Assembly (NCBI GenBank): GCA_029261155.1 | Contig: JAJDBW010000029.1 | Span: 64,001-96,362, forward strand | Origin: Nitrospirota bacterium | GTDB lineage: Bacteria; Nitrospirota; Nitrospiria; SBBL01; JAADHI01 | Direction of reading: 5' to 3' | Length of the DNA stretch: 32,362 nt | Shown here: in pieces, positions 6,903 through 15,900 of the stretch | How positions within the stretch are numbered: the first letter of the stretch is position 1 | Layout of the letters: each line of letters opens with the position of its first letter | Program-made: the position numbers and the translations under genes | Notes under the pieces: generated by a model | What the model saw: only the letters and a program-made list of their open reading frames with translations | The model's database searches: none | What the model was told of the DNA's origin: nothing

Positions 6903-7798
6903 AGGACCGATCCCCCGGCCTGCGCCTCCGATCCATCCTCAAAGAAAAGCCTATTTTGTTGCCGGGGGCCTTTAACGCCCTTTCCGCCCAACTGATCGAA
7001 CAGGCTGGTTTCGATGCGGTATATATTTCCGGTGCGGGTTTGGCCAATGGGGTGGCGGGCTTGCCGGACATCGGACTTTTGAGTCTTAGGGAGGTGGTCT
7101 CGCAGGTCAACTATATTACCGATGCGGTAAAGATCCCGGCCCTTGCCGACGCCGATACGGGCTTTGGGGAAGGCGTCCATTTCCTCCGGGCCCTGGCCGC
7201 CTTTGAAGCGGCGGGCGTCGCAGGCATTCAAATTGAAGATCAACAGTTTCCGAAACGCTGTGGGCATCTTTCGGGAAAACAGCTGATCACTGCCGATGCC
7301 ATGGCGCAAAAAATCCGAGCGGCAGCATCGCATCGCCAAGATCCCAATTTGATGATCGTCGCACGGACGGATGCGAGAGGCGTGACCGATTTAAAGGATG
7401 CCATCGATCGGGCCCAACGCTATCTTGATGCGGGCGCCGATATCATTTTTCCAGAAGCCTTGCAGTCGGAAGATGAGTTTTCCGAATTTGCACAAAAAGT
7501 GAAGGCACCCCTACTGGCGAACATGACGGAGTTTGGCTTAAGTCCGGTCCTCTCCGCCGACGCGTTTTTTGCGATGGGCTATCGGATCGTCCTGTTTCCC
7601 ATGACGCTTTTTCGGATTGCCGCCGGGGCGATGGAAAGCGGGCTCGAACAATTAAAAAAAGAAGGGAGCGCCGAGAAGATGATTGAGGGCATGCAAACAC
7701 GTGAAGCGCTTTATCGTTTAATCCGCTATGACGACTATGAACAACGCGATCAAGAAATGGCCTTGGATCGCCTTAAACGAGAAGGGGAAGACCGATGA
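6899..7798 (+). CDS. prpB: Methylisocitrate lyase
   Basis: 299 residues, the usual length. PrpB splits 2-methylisocitrate into pyruvate and succinate. It belongs to the PEP mutase/isocitrate lyase superfamily of TIM barrels. Metal-binding DADTGFG lies at residues 84-90 and the catalytic-loop motif PKRCGH at 119-123, with the key Cys at 121. AARTD-type sequence (MIVARTDAR) and the methylisocitrate-lyase end (RIVLFPMTLFRIAAGAM) also fit. The N-terminal PGAFNALSAQLIEQAGFDAVYISGAG is the standard opening. The start is GTG, overlapping the prpD stop, so its translation is coupled. The next gene begins in an ATGA overlap. Confidence 0.95.
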   Translation: MKDRSPGLRLRSILKEKPILLPGAFNALSAQLIEQAGFDAVYISGAGLANGVAGLPDIGLLSLREVVSQVNYITDAVKIPALADADTGFGEGVHFLRALAAFEAAGVAGIQIEDQQFPKRCGHLSGKQLITADAMAQKIRAAASHRQDPNLMIVARTDARGVTDLKDAIDRAQRYLDAGADIIFPEALQSEDEFSEFAQKVKAPLLANMTEFGLSPVLSADAFFAMGYRIVLFPMTLFRIAAGAMESGLEQLKKEGSAEKMIEGMQTREALYRLIRYDDYEQRDQEMALDRLKREGEDR

Positions 7799-8925
7799 GC
7801 GCGCCCGTGATTCCTGGCTTGGATGGGGTTTTGGCGGGCGATTCCGCCATCTGCGAGGTTGACCACGAGGGGGGCGGCTTACGTTACCGAGGTTATTCGA
7901 TTGAAGACCTTAGCGCGCAGGCCTCTTTTGAAGAGGTGGCCTTCCTTCTTCTGTTCGGCACCCTTCCGAATCAAAAAGATTTGAATACCTTTCAAGACGC
8001 CCTGGTTGCTGCGCGTAGCGTGCCGGCCTATGTTCTCGATTTTTTAGCGGCGATCCCGGAATCGGTGAATCGGATGGATGCCCTGCGAACGGCGGTGTCC
8101 ATTCTGGGCCTCGATGATCCCGACACGGGGTCGAACGCGCATGCGGCCAACCTTCGGAAGGCCGTCCGTTTATGCGCACAGCTCCCGGCGCTTTTGGGCG
8201 CCTTGGCGAATCCATCCGAAGAGAAGAATACGAAACCGCCGGAAGAAGGGCCGCGCGGGCATGCCGAATATCTTTTAAGCCTGCTCGGCCAAGAGGCACC
8301 TGAGGCCTTGTCTATCAAGGTCATCGATGTCTCACTTATTCTTTACGCGGAACACGAATTTAACGCCTCGACCTTTGCCGCGCGGGTGACGGCCTCCTCG
8401 ATGTCGGATTTTCATTCCGCCGTAACCTCGGCCATCGGTACCTTAAAAGGGCCGCTGCACGGTGGGGCGAACGAAGCGGTGATGGCCATGCTCTTGAACA
8501 TCGAGGCAGAAGGCGATGTGCAGCGTTATTTGAGCGAGCGCTTGGCGAAGAAAGAAAAGATCATGGGTTTCGGCCATCGCGTACTGAGGAAGGGCGATCC
8601 GCGTTCGGATATTATTAAAGGCCATGCGAAATCATTGGGTGAAGCGCGTGGAGAGTTGAAGTGGGCCTCCCTCTCCGCGGAAATCGAGGAGACGATGTTG
8701 CGGGAGAAGGGGCTTTATCCGAATTTGGATTTTTATTCGGCCTCGGCCTATTATCTTTTGGGCCTTCCGATTTCGATTTATACCCCGCTTTTTGTCTGCA
8801 GCCGCATCACCGGCTGGGCCGCCCACATTATGGAACAGCACGACAGCAACCGCCTCATCCGTCCCCGATGCCGCTATACAGGCGAAGGCCCGCGTCCCTT
8901 CCCCCCCTTAGCAGGGAGAGCTTGA
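7795..8925 (+). CDS. prpC: 2-methylcitrate synthase / citrate synthase
   Basis: 376 residues, the length of short bacterial type I-like citrate and methylcitrate synthases. It condenses propionyl-CoA (or acetyl-CoA) with oxaloacetate. Active-site residues are in place: His187 (LYAEHEFNAST), His222 (GPLHGGANEAV), His261 (MGFGHRVLRKGDPR) and Asp312 (NLDFYSASAYYLLGLP). The N-terminal block GGGLRYRGYSIEDLS is typical. The end (AHIMEQHDSNRLIRPRCRYTG) holds the CoA/oxaloacetate arginine. It overlaps prpB by four bases and is the last gene of the operon. Context makes methylcitrate synthase the best call, although these enzymes often use both acyl-CoAs. A small convergent gene ends nine bases downstream. 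Confidence 0.92.
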   Translation: MSAPVIPGLDGVLAGDSAICEVDHEGGGLRYRGYSIEDLSAQASFEEVAFLLLFGTLPNQKDLNTFQDALVAARSVPAYVLDFLAAIPESVNRMDALRTAVSILGLDDPDTGSNAHAANLRKAVRLCAQLPALLGALANPSEEKNTKPPEEGPRGHAEYLLSLLGQEAPEALSIKVIDVSLILYAEHEFNASTFAARVTASSMSDFHSAVTSAIGTLKGPLHGGANEAVMAMLLNIEAEGDVQRYLSERLAKKEKIMGFGHRVLRKGDPRSDIIKGHAKSLGEARGELKWASLSAEIEETMLREKGLYPNLDFYSASAYYLLGLPISIYTPLFVCSRITGWAAHIMEQHDSNRLIRPRCRYTGEGPRPFPPLAGRA

Positions 8926-8934
8926 TCGAAGCGT

Positions 8935-9204
8935 TTAAAAGGATTTGATCTCTTCGCGAAGCCGATCGCTCATGACTGTGAGGTTTTCTTCATTTTTGAT
9001 TTCTTCTTCGATCATTTCACGTAGGTAGCGGTTGATTCCGATTTTCTCGACGACCTTCTCAAGAAAAGGACCGGGCTTATCCTCCGCTTCCGCGATGTCT
9101 TTTAAGTCGGTAATCAAGCTGGGTTCGAGGGCTATCGAATAGTCGCCGACATTGAGAAAGGCCGGGTAGATCGGACTCGTGAGTTTTTCAAGGGTGATGG
9201 TCAT
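8935..9204 (-). CDS. Small unrecognised cytoplasmic protein
   Basis: 89 residues, with a strong GAGGAG ribosome-binding site about nine bases before the ATG, which supports it as a real gene. The N-terminal third has strand-like hydrophobic segments (TITLEKLTSPIYPAFLNVG, YSIALEPSLITDL). The rest is very acidic and helical (LKDIAEAEDKP, LREMIEEEIKNEENLTVM, SDRLREEIKSF). There is no signal peptide or membrane segment. Its 3' end nearly touches prpC. I do not recognise the family and assign no function. Confidence 0.6.
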   Translation of the reverse strand: MTITLEKLTSPIYPAFLNVGDYSIALEPSLITDLKDIAEAEDKPGPFLEKVVEKIGINRYLREMIEEEIKNEENLTVMSDRLREEIKSF

Positions 9205-9355
9205 AAGCGGCGTCTCCTCAGATCAAGCGATGTGGACAGATGAAGGATGAATTGAAGTATCATCGATCATGCCGCTTGAGAATGTCAAGCACTTCAAGGT
9301 CTCAAAAATACAATCGCGCGTTCTGATTTCGACACGCGATTATATTCACAAAGAT

Positions 9356-10645
9356 TTATCCATATAGAAAAGAACAGGCTGCGACTGCGCCGGCGATGCC
9401 CGCAAGATCGGCGGTCAGGCCGGCGGCGAGCGCATGCCGGGTTTTTCGGACTTGCACCGCACCGAAGTAAACCGCCAAGACATAAAAGGTGGTCTCGGTC
9501 GAACCTTGCAAGGTGCTGACCAAGTAGCCGATGTAGGAGTCGGGCCCGATGGCGGGGTTGTTGATCGTTTCGGCGAGCAGGCCATAGGCGCCGGAGCCGG
9601 AGAGGGGCCGCAAGAGGGCCATGGGTAAAGCATCCGCAGGTAGGCCGAGTTGCGATGTGAGCGGACCGATAAACCCGATGAATAGATCCAAGACACCGCT
9701 GTGACGAAACATGCCGACGGCGACGAGGATGGCAACTAAGTAAGGGATGATTTTTATAGCCACCTCAAAGCCCGCTTTCGCGCCTTCAATAAAAACTTCA
9801 TAAATCTTGACACCGCGGGCCAGACCGAAGCTGAGCAGGGCCACGGCCAGACCCGGCACAACCCAAGGCCCAATGGCTTTGCCGTAAAGAATAGCGAGCG
9901 GGACGAGGGCGAATAAAGCACCCAAGGCCAGGACAGAAACCCAGGCGGGATAGGCGTCATCGCGTTCTTCGGTCAAAGGCGGCAGAGATGCCTTTGACGG
10001 TCTTTCGGAGATAGTGTCCTTCGTTTCATCTGGCCTTGTTGTAAAGCGCTGATAGAAACGTGCCGCCAAAATGGCGGCCGTGGTCGAACAGAGTGTGGCA
10101 AAGAGCGTGGTCGATAAAATCCCGGCCGGGTTCTGGGATCCCGCGGCGGCGCGCAACGCGATCACCCCCGTCGGCAAGAGCGTGACGCTTGAAGTGTTAA
10201 TCGCCAAAAAAAGCGCCATGGCATTGCTGGCTGTGCCCTTGTTGGGATTCAAGGTCTCTAGGGCTTGCATGGCGCGAATACCGAAAGGCGTGGCGGCGTT
10301 GCCCAGCCCCATTGCGTTTGCCGAAATGTTCATAATCATCGCCCCCATGGCGGGGTGATCCGCCGGGACCTCAGGAAAGAGGCGAACCATCAGAGGCTTA
10401 AGGATGCGGGAAATAATCCTCAGCAGTCCGCCTTCTTCCGCAACCTTCATCAAGCCTAAGAAAAAAGCCATGACGCCGATAAGGCCCAGGGCGAGTTCGA
10501 CGGCGTTTTTGGCCGATTGCATCATGCCTTCACTCAGAAGCTGCATGGGGGAAAGAAGTTCGGGGTCCAGCGGCACCCAGATGAACTGGTGGTAGGCGGT
10601 GTTGATAAATGCGATAAGAATGAGCGAGAAAAAAAGACGGTTCAT
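9356..10645 (-). CDS. SpmA-SpmB fusion, nucleoside-recognition (Gate) membrane protein
   Basis: 429 residues, polytopic. The N-terminal ~200 residues match SpmA: SPMQLLSEGMMQSAKNAVEL, LALGLIGVMAFFLGLMKVAEEGG, ILKPLMVRLFPEVP, then MIMNISANAMGLGNAATPFG with its conserved N-x-x-AN-x-x-G-x-x-N-A-A-TP-x-G pattern. Residues ~235-429 match SpmB: VKIYEVFIEGAKAGFEVAIKIIPYLVAILVAVGMFR, a GPLTSQLGLPADALPMALLRPLSGSGA block, and DSYIGYLVSTLQGSTETTFYVLAVYFG. A polar linker (TKDTISERPSK) joins them. In Bacillus the two halves are separate spore-maturation genes, but the fusion is widespread in non-spore-formers and its substrate is unknown. It is transcribed alone from the promoter at 10673-10700. Confidence 0.9.
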   Translation of the reverse strand: MNRLFFSLILIAFINTAYHQFIWVPLDPELLSPMQLLSEGMMQSAKNAVELALGLIGVMAFFLGLMKVAEEGGLLRIISRILKPLMVRLFPEVPADHPAMGAMIMNISANAMGLGNAATPFGIRAMQALETLNPNKGTASNAMALFLAINTSSVTLLPTGVIALRAAAGSQNPAGILSTTLFATLCSTTAAILAARFYQRFTTRPDETKDTISERPSKASLPPLTEERDDAYPAWVSVLALGALFALVPLAILYGKAIGPWVVPGLAVALLSFGLARGVKIYEVFIEGAKAGFEVAIKIIPYLVAILVAVGMFRHSGVLDLFIGFIGPLTSQLGLPADALPMALLRPLSGSGAYGLLAETINNPAIGPDSYIGYLVSTLQGSTETTFYVLAVYFGAVQVRKTRHALAAGLTADLAGIAGAVAACSFLYG

Positions 10646-10672
10646 AAAGGTTCGATCCTCAGATTGAACCTC

Positions 10673-10700
10673 ATCATACCGGTTTTACAGTGGGCGTCAA
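10673..10700 (-). promoter_or_regulatory. sigma-70-type promoter of the SpmAB gene
   Basis: Read on the minus strand, TTGACG (10700-10695) and TATGAT (10678-10673) are 16 bases apart, about 28 bases ahead of the ATG. A GGTTC/GAACC inverted repeat (10649-10670) lies between promoter and start codon and could form a small leader hairpin. Confidence 0.65.
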
Positions 10701-10772
10701 ATTATTTATTTTGGGTGTGTATTGTCCAGCGGGTCTAATGGCCTTGGCGAGAATTTTAAAAGGCGCTCTGGA

Positions 10773-12257
10773 TCAATCGACGTGAAATTTGCCGACCAAT
10801 TGTGTGAGCTCTTCGCCCATTTTGGCCAGGCTTTTCGTGGAGGCCAGTACGTTTTCCATCGCGGCGGCGGTGTCTTTCGAAAAGTCGGCCACGCCGGAGA
10901 TGCTTTTAACGACATCCTTGGTACCGCTGGCGGCTTCGGCGGCATTTCGTGTGATTTCTCCGGTGGTGGTGGCTTGTTCTTCTATTGCACTGGAAATACT
11001 TAAGGAGATTTCTTTGGTCTCTTTGATGACGGATTCGATTTCGCTGATGGCCGTCACCGCCCCTTGGGTGTCGTTTTGGATGGCCGCAATTTTTTTACTG
11101 ATTTCTTCTGTGGCATCGGCCGTGGCTTTGGCCAATTCCTTCACCTCGTTGGCGACGACGGCAAAGCCTTTTCCCGCGTCGCCGGCGCGGGCGGCTTCGA
11201 TGGTGGCGTTTAGAGCGAGCAGGTTGGTTTGTTGGGCGATGGAGTTGATAACCTTGATCACGTCTCCTATTTCTGCGCTGGAGACACCCAGCTTGGAGAT
11301 GGTTCCGCTTGTTACGGTCACCACATCGACGGCGTGACTGGTAACTTCCGTTGATTTAAGAACGTTGCGCGAAATTTCTTTAATCGTCGCCGTGACTTCT
11401 TCCGCGGAGGCGGCAACCGATCCGACGTTTTGGCTGGTTTGTTCGATGGCGGAGGAAACCGTACTCACCTGAAGCTTGGCTTGTTCCGAATTCGAACTGA
11501 CTTGTTGGCTCGCGGCGGAAAGCGCACCGGAGGCGCTTGCAATTTGACTGGAACCGCTTTTGACTTGAGACACAAGCTGGCGCAGATCGCCGACCATGGC
11601 GGAAAAGGCCTGGCCCAATAGACCAATCTCGTCTTGGCCCTTGAAGCTGATTTCCTGTGTTAAATCACCTTTGGCAATTTTTTGTGAGAGGGCCGTCATT
11701 TTTTGAATCGGCTCGGAAATAAATTTTGAGATGACGAAAATGATGATGACGAACACGCCCACCATAAAAAGAGAAAGTCCCAAGAGAACGAGTCGTGCCG
11801 TGTTGAGGGATTTGTTGAGTTCGTCCAGGGAAACGCCGAGGGTGATGGTGCCGATCTCTTTATCGTTCGCGATGACGGGCGCAGTTTTAAATAGCTCGTC
11901 TTCGTTTTCGGAGGGGTGTTGGCCCTCGGTCAAGCGAAGGTCGGCGAGGCCCTCCTTTCGGTAGGCATAGACTTCCTGTCCTGTTGTATCCAAGACGCGA
12001 ATATAAGAAAAGAGTTTATTTTGAGCAAATTGACTCCCTGTCGCGGCGACTTCTCCGGCATCGTTAAACTCCATGCCCACGGCGACCCCATTGGCTGCGA
12101 TATGACTGAAGACCTCTAAAAAAGGATGCACATTTTTTTTGACGCTGCTCTTCGTGACCTCCGTCATTACAAGAAGGACGATCGCCATTAAGACGACGAT
12201 GGTTACAATGAAGGTGATGAGCATCTTGGTTTTAATTTTAAGGTTTCGAAAATTCAA
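10773..12257 (-). CDS. Methyl-accepting chemotaxis protein
   Basis: 494 residues. Order: short cytoplasmic start, TM1 (about 12-32, [20 protein letters not shown]), a periplasmic sensor of about 120 residues, TM2 (about 155-178, [19 protein letters not shown]), a HAMP domain ([23 protein letters not shown]), then a long coiled-coil signalling domain. The highly conserved hairpin tip reads [19 protein letters not shown] and [15 protein letters not shown], which contacts CheA and CheW. No CheR-docking pentapeptide is present at the C-terminus (ends GKFHVD). The start is TTG at 12257 behind AAGGGG. The sensor has no obvious ligand signature. A tiny ORF 13 bases upstream is probably co-transcribed. 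No other che genes are in the window. Confidence 0.95.
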   Translation of the reverse strand: MNFRNLKIKTKMLITFIVTIVVLMAIVLLVMTEVTKSSVKKNVHPFLEVFSHIAANGVAVGMEFNDAGEVAATGSQFAQNKLFSYIRVLDTTGQEVYAYRKEGLADLRLTEGQHPSENEDELFKTAPVIANDKEIGTITLGVSLDELNKSLNTARLVLLGLSLFMVGVFVIIIFVISKFISEPIQKMTALSQKIAKGDLTQEISFKGQDEIGLLGQAFSAMVGDLRQLVSQVKSGSSQIASASGALSAASQQVSSNSEQAKLQVSTVSSAIEQTSQNVGSVAASAEEVTATIKEISRNVLKSTEVTSHAVDVVTVTSGTISKLGVSSAEIGDVIKVINSIAQQTNLLALNATIEAARAGDAGKGFAVVANEVKELAKATADATEEISKKIAAIQNDTQGAVTAISEIESVIKETKEISLSISSAIEEQATTTGEITRNAAEAASGTKDVVKSISGVADFSKDTAAAMENVLASTKSLAKMGEELTQLVGKFHVD

Positions 12258-12270
12258 TTTCAGATACCCC

Positions 12271-12417
12271 TTATTTAAGGTCGGCGATTTTTAAAAGTTT
12301 CGGTGAAAATTTGATGCCTTCTTCCTTTCCGGAGTCGAGGTTGATGACGATTCTGGGTTTGTTGTACACGAGTTCAAAAGAAAGGGTAATGAGACGGTCA
12401 GTGACCAAAGTTTCAAT
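12271..12417 (-). CDS. Tiny ORF (48 codons) ahead of the chemoreceptor, unusual start
   Basis: A perfect AAGGAGGG ribosome-binding site (12432-12425) is followed seven bases later by ATT GAA ACT (ATT at 12417). That frame runs 48 codons to TAA at 12271. Its codon choice (ATC, GTC, AAC, CTC, GAC) fits this genome, and its sequence looks structured, as in [17 protein letters not shown] and [14 protein letters not shown]. The frame shifted by one base begins with TTG at 12416, at equally good spacing, and would encode a 41-residue peptide with a lipobox-like start (LPFLLNSC) but poor codon use. Either an ATT start is used, or a frameshift joins the two frames. It lies 13 bases ahead of the chemoreceptor. 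I do not recognise either product. Confidence 0.45.
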   Translation of the reverse strand: METLVTDRLITLSFELVYNKPRIVINLDSGKEEGIKFSPKLLKIADLK

Positions 12418-12432
12418 AAAGTTTCCCTCCTT

Positions 12433-12674
12433 GTTGAATGGTGATTAGAGTCGCTTGGGGCGCTCCAAAGCCCAAGATGATGACCCGGAAATCATGAACC
12501 TATCGGCATAAGGATATTTAAAATTGAGAGAATAGGAGATTCGAACTTTTTATCCTTCTTGAAAATATTTTGATGCGAAGGTTTGCCGTGACTTGTGGGT
12601 GAATTAAAGGTCATGTTATAGGCCATCATTGGCCTTGCGTGAATAAAGCGTTTCTTTTTGTGGCTCTACACGCA
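12433..12674 (-). other. Long 5' leader of the tiny-ORF/chemoreceptor operon
   Basis: About 250 non-coding bases between the predicted transcript start (near 12668) and the first start codon. It contains a GGCC-ATCATT-GGCC hairpin (12621-12634) and a CTTGGGGCGCTCCAAAG-type hairpin near 12463-12480. No known riboswitch consensus could be fitted. Confidence 0.4.
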
Positions 12675-12683
12675 ATTATAGCA
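12675..12683 (-). promoter_or_regulatory. Extended -10 promoter element
   Basis: On the minus strand the sequence is TGC-TATAAT, a perfect consensus extended -10 (TATAAT at 12680-12675). The -35 region is weak, which an extended -10 tolerates. It is directed towards the chemoreceptor operon. Confidence 0.6.
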
Positions 12684-12906
12684 GGAGATTTTGAAAAAGG
12701 GGTTTGAGTGGGCGGGAAATGCAGAGGGGTTTATCCTGTTTTGCGTGTCCTAGAAATAATCCCTGTTTTATTGAGAAATAGTTGGGTCTTCCGGTTTATT
12801 ACCGGTTTTGACTCGATCTTTCTCGCAGAGATAAGTTTTTTTCAAACCTTGAGAACAAGGTTGACGCAAAAAGTGGAGGGTATTTTTGATATCGCTTCAG
12901 AATGGA

Positions 12907-12940
12907 AAAAGAGGGGAAGCCCATCGGCTTCCCCTCTTTT
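12907..12940 (-). terminator. Rho-independent terminator of the FN3 exoprotein gene
   Basis: AAAAGAGGGGAAGCC (12907-12921) and GGCTTCCCCTCTTTT (12926-12940) form a perfect 15-pair stem with a four-base loop. It lies 38 bases past the stop of the leftward 12978-16355 gene. It would work in both directions and also insulates the chemoreceptor promoter. The bases between 12684 and 12906 show nothing convincing. Confidence 0.93.
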
Positions 12941-12977
12941 CATTTCGATGATTCGGAAGTTCTTCCTTGAGGAGTCC

Positions 12978-15900
12978 TTATTCTTTCAGGACAAACACGG
13001 TGTACATGCTGCTATTGCTTCCGCCTTCGTTCCCTCCGAGGTTGACTTTGCCTGACGGAAAATTTTGTGTCCAAAGACTGTGCAGTTTTCCATCGACCGT
13101 CACATTTTGACCGGTATCGCTAAACGCATTCATCCAGGCGGGTTTTGAGGTGATCCGGTCGTCGTGGGCGATGTAGACACTGACCGCTTGGTTGACATTG
13201 AAGGAAAGAAAACTCGATCCGGTCGACTTTTTATCGCTATTCGCCGTTTTGATATAAGTGGCACCGCTGAAGGCAGCGGGCAGCCCGGCATAGACGTAGG
13301 TCCGGTCGATGTAGATCAGGGCCTCATCGGCGAGGCCGTTATGGATAATCTCATAGTTTCGACCGCTTGCGACGTTGAGATTGGTGAGGGCCAAAGGATC
13401 CGATGGGGCCTCGGGTGAATCCGTGAGGGCGCTCGCGGCGCTGGAAAGCGCTGAGGCATTGCCCGCTGCATCCAGGGCAGCGATGCGGTAGGAATAGGCC
13501 GTGTTCGCTTGAAGGCCGGTGTCCGAATAGCTGGATGTCGTGCTCGTGCCGATTTCCACGCCGTCTCGAAAGACACGATATCCGCTGACACCGACATTGT
13601 CGCTTGAGACCGTCCAATTTAAATTGATCTGGCTTGAAGAGGTGGCCGTCGCCGCCAAATTCGACGGCGTCGAGGGAGGCAGGGTATCGCCGCCCACCCC
13701 CACCGTTACGCTGAGGGGTGTGGAGTGTTCGGATTCGTTTCCGGCCATGTCAAATGCGACGACGGTATAGACATAACTCGCTCCCGCGATGAGTCCTGTA
13801 TCCAAATAACGATTCGTGGCTGTAATGGCGATGGCGATACCATTTCGATAAACCCGATACCCTGCGACACCGACATTGTCGCTTGAGGGGTTCCAACTCA
13901 AGTCGACTTGGTTTAGGGTGCCTGAGGGAAAAGTCGATTCCGTCAGGGCAGGGCTTTGGCCGCTCTCGTTGCCTGCGGCATCGTAGGCAACGAGGCTGTA
14001 GGTATAGGCGGTATTCGCTGTCAGGCCATTATCTGAATATTGGGTATTCGGCGTTGTGCCGATTTGAAGGCCGTTTCGAAAGATGCGATATCCGCTGACG
14101 CCGACATTATCGGTGGCGGGGCTCCAGTTTAAATCGATTTGAGAGGAGGCGGCCGCTGTTGCGCTCAGGTTTGTGGGGATTGAAGGGGGTTCCAGATCGG
14201 GGAGCGCGGATGTGGTGAGTGCGAGCGTGGCCGACATGGGAGATTCGTTTCCGAGGGCATCGAAGGCCTGAACCTGGTAGCCGTAATTTGTTGTGGGCGA
14301 GAGGCCACTATCGGAATAGCGCGTTGTGCTTGTTGTCGCGATCATGACGCCGTTTCGATAGACGCGATATCCACTAACGCCAACATTGTCGGTGGCGGGG
14401 TCCCATCGGAAAGTAATCTGCGTCGTGCCGATGCTTTCCGCCACGAGATTTGCCGGTGTGGTGGGCGGGCTGAGATCGGGCGGGCTTAAAGTCGTAAAAG
14501 TCAGATCGCTGGAACTGCCGACATTGCCCGCGGCATCTTTCGACAGAATGATAAAATGGTAAAGGGTGTTTGCGGATAAATTCGTAAGTTGGAGCGAATG
14601 GCTTGTGCTGAAGGTGGATTGACTCACACTCAGTCCGTAGGCCGTGCTTTCCCCATAGTTCAGCAGGCCGTCGGCGGCTTCATCCGTTGTCCATGCAATG
14701 CTTGCGGCATTGGCTTGAAGTGCCGTCACCTGAATATTAAAAATCGCCGGTGCTTGAGTGTCGGCGCCGGACCCGATTTCCATCGTGAAATCCTTTGTCG
14801 CCGAGAGGCCGGTGCTGTCGACAACCTGTAGATTAAAGGCAAAGCTGCCTTCCAGAAAGGGCGTCCCGGAAATCACGCCCTCACCGGATAAGCTGAGGCC
14901 CTCCGGAAGGGTGCCCGACAATCGGGTCCAGTTGTAGGGGCCGATTCCTCCGGAAAGGCTCAAGGTTTCCAGGTAGGTATTTCCCGCAGTCCCGGCAGGC
15001 AAGCTTTCCGTGGTGATCGTCAGCGTTTCTTCTCGGTATTCGTCCGCACCCATGTCCCAGGGGGCCACGCGCGTTCCTCCGTCGATTTCTACACCAAATT
15101 CCGAGGTCAGGTCGATCCCACTGTCTACGGCATCGGCCGTGGGCTTCAAGCGTAAATCTTCACTGCCTGTCACGATGGATAGAAATTGATCGCCCACCAG
15201 CTTTCCCCAGAGTGAATTGTTGCCTGGCGCGGATTGATCCGACGAAAGGTTGTTGGACGCGTTCCCATAAAATCCATTGTTCTTAAAATCTTCACCGCTG
15301 CTGGAGCCCATGGAAATTGTGTTGACGACATTCAAGGTTGCCGTCCCACTCAGGTTGTTGATGCCGCCTTCCCCGTCTGCTTTTGAGCCGCTGAGTCCGG
15401 TATTGAAAATCGTGACGTTTTGGAGGGTGATGTCGATGGCCTCGGCCCCTTGATAATTGATCGCGCCGCGCCCGATATTGTAGATAAGGCTATTTCGAAC
15501 GGTGACGCGTTGTCCGCTTGTTAGGCCGTTGATATAAATGGCATCGGAATTGGGATTCACGAAGCCGGCATAATCGTCATCGTGAATCAAAAGCCGTTCC
15601 AGCAGGACATTGTCTGCGGCGACATGGACCCCTTCCCAGCTGTTACTGCCTTTTTGATTTGGCCATCCGGTAATTTCCAAGCCCTCAATACGGCTATAGG
15701 CGTCCCCAAGGTCGATGACATGACCCGAAGCTGTTGGATCGATGACCACCCCCCCGCCAGCCAGTCCCGCGTGTTCTTGCGTGGGCGCGGCACTTAACCA
15801 AAGATAATGCTGCGCATCGGTAAGCGATCCTTTTATCACGATGCCTTGATCGAAAATGGCGTCGGCATAGGCCTCTCCTTTTTCGATGGTTCCCGTCGTA

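Noticed and set aside
12418-12670. A possible c-di-GMP (GEMM) riboswitch ahead of the chemoreceptor, from CACGGCAAACC on the minus strand
   Set aside because: Only the 5' piece resembles the consensus. The GACGCAAAGCC strand and the tetraloop receptor part are missing, and the pairing partners are in the wrong order for a nested structure.
12708-13055. A 115-codon forward frame across the terminator and the end of the FN3 gene
   Set aside because: It runs through a perfect terminator hairpin and the opposite coding strand, has no ribosome-binding site, and lacks family features.
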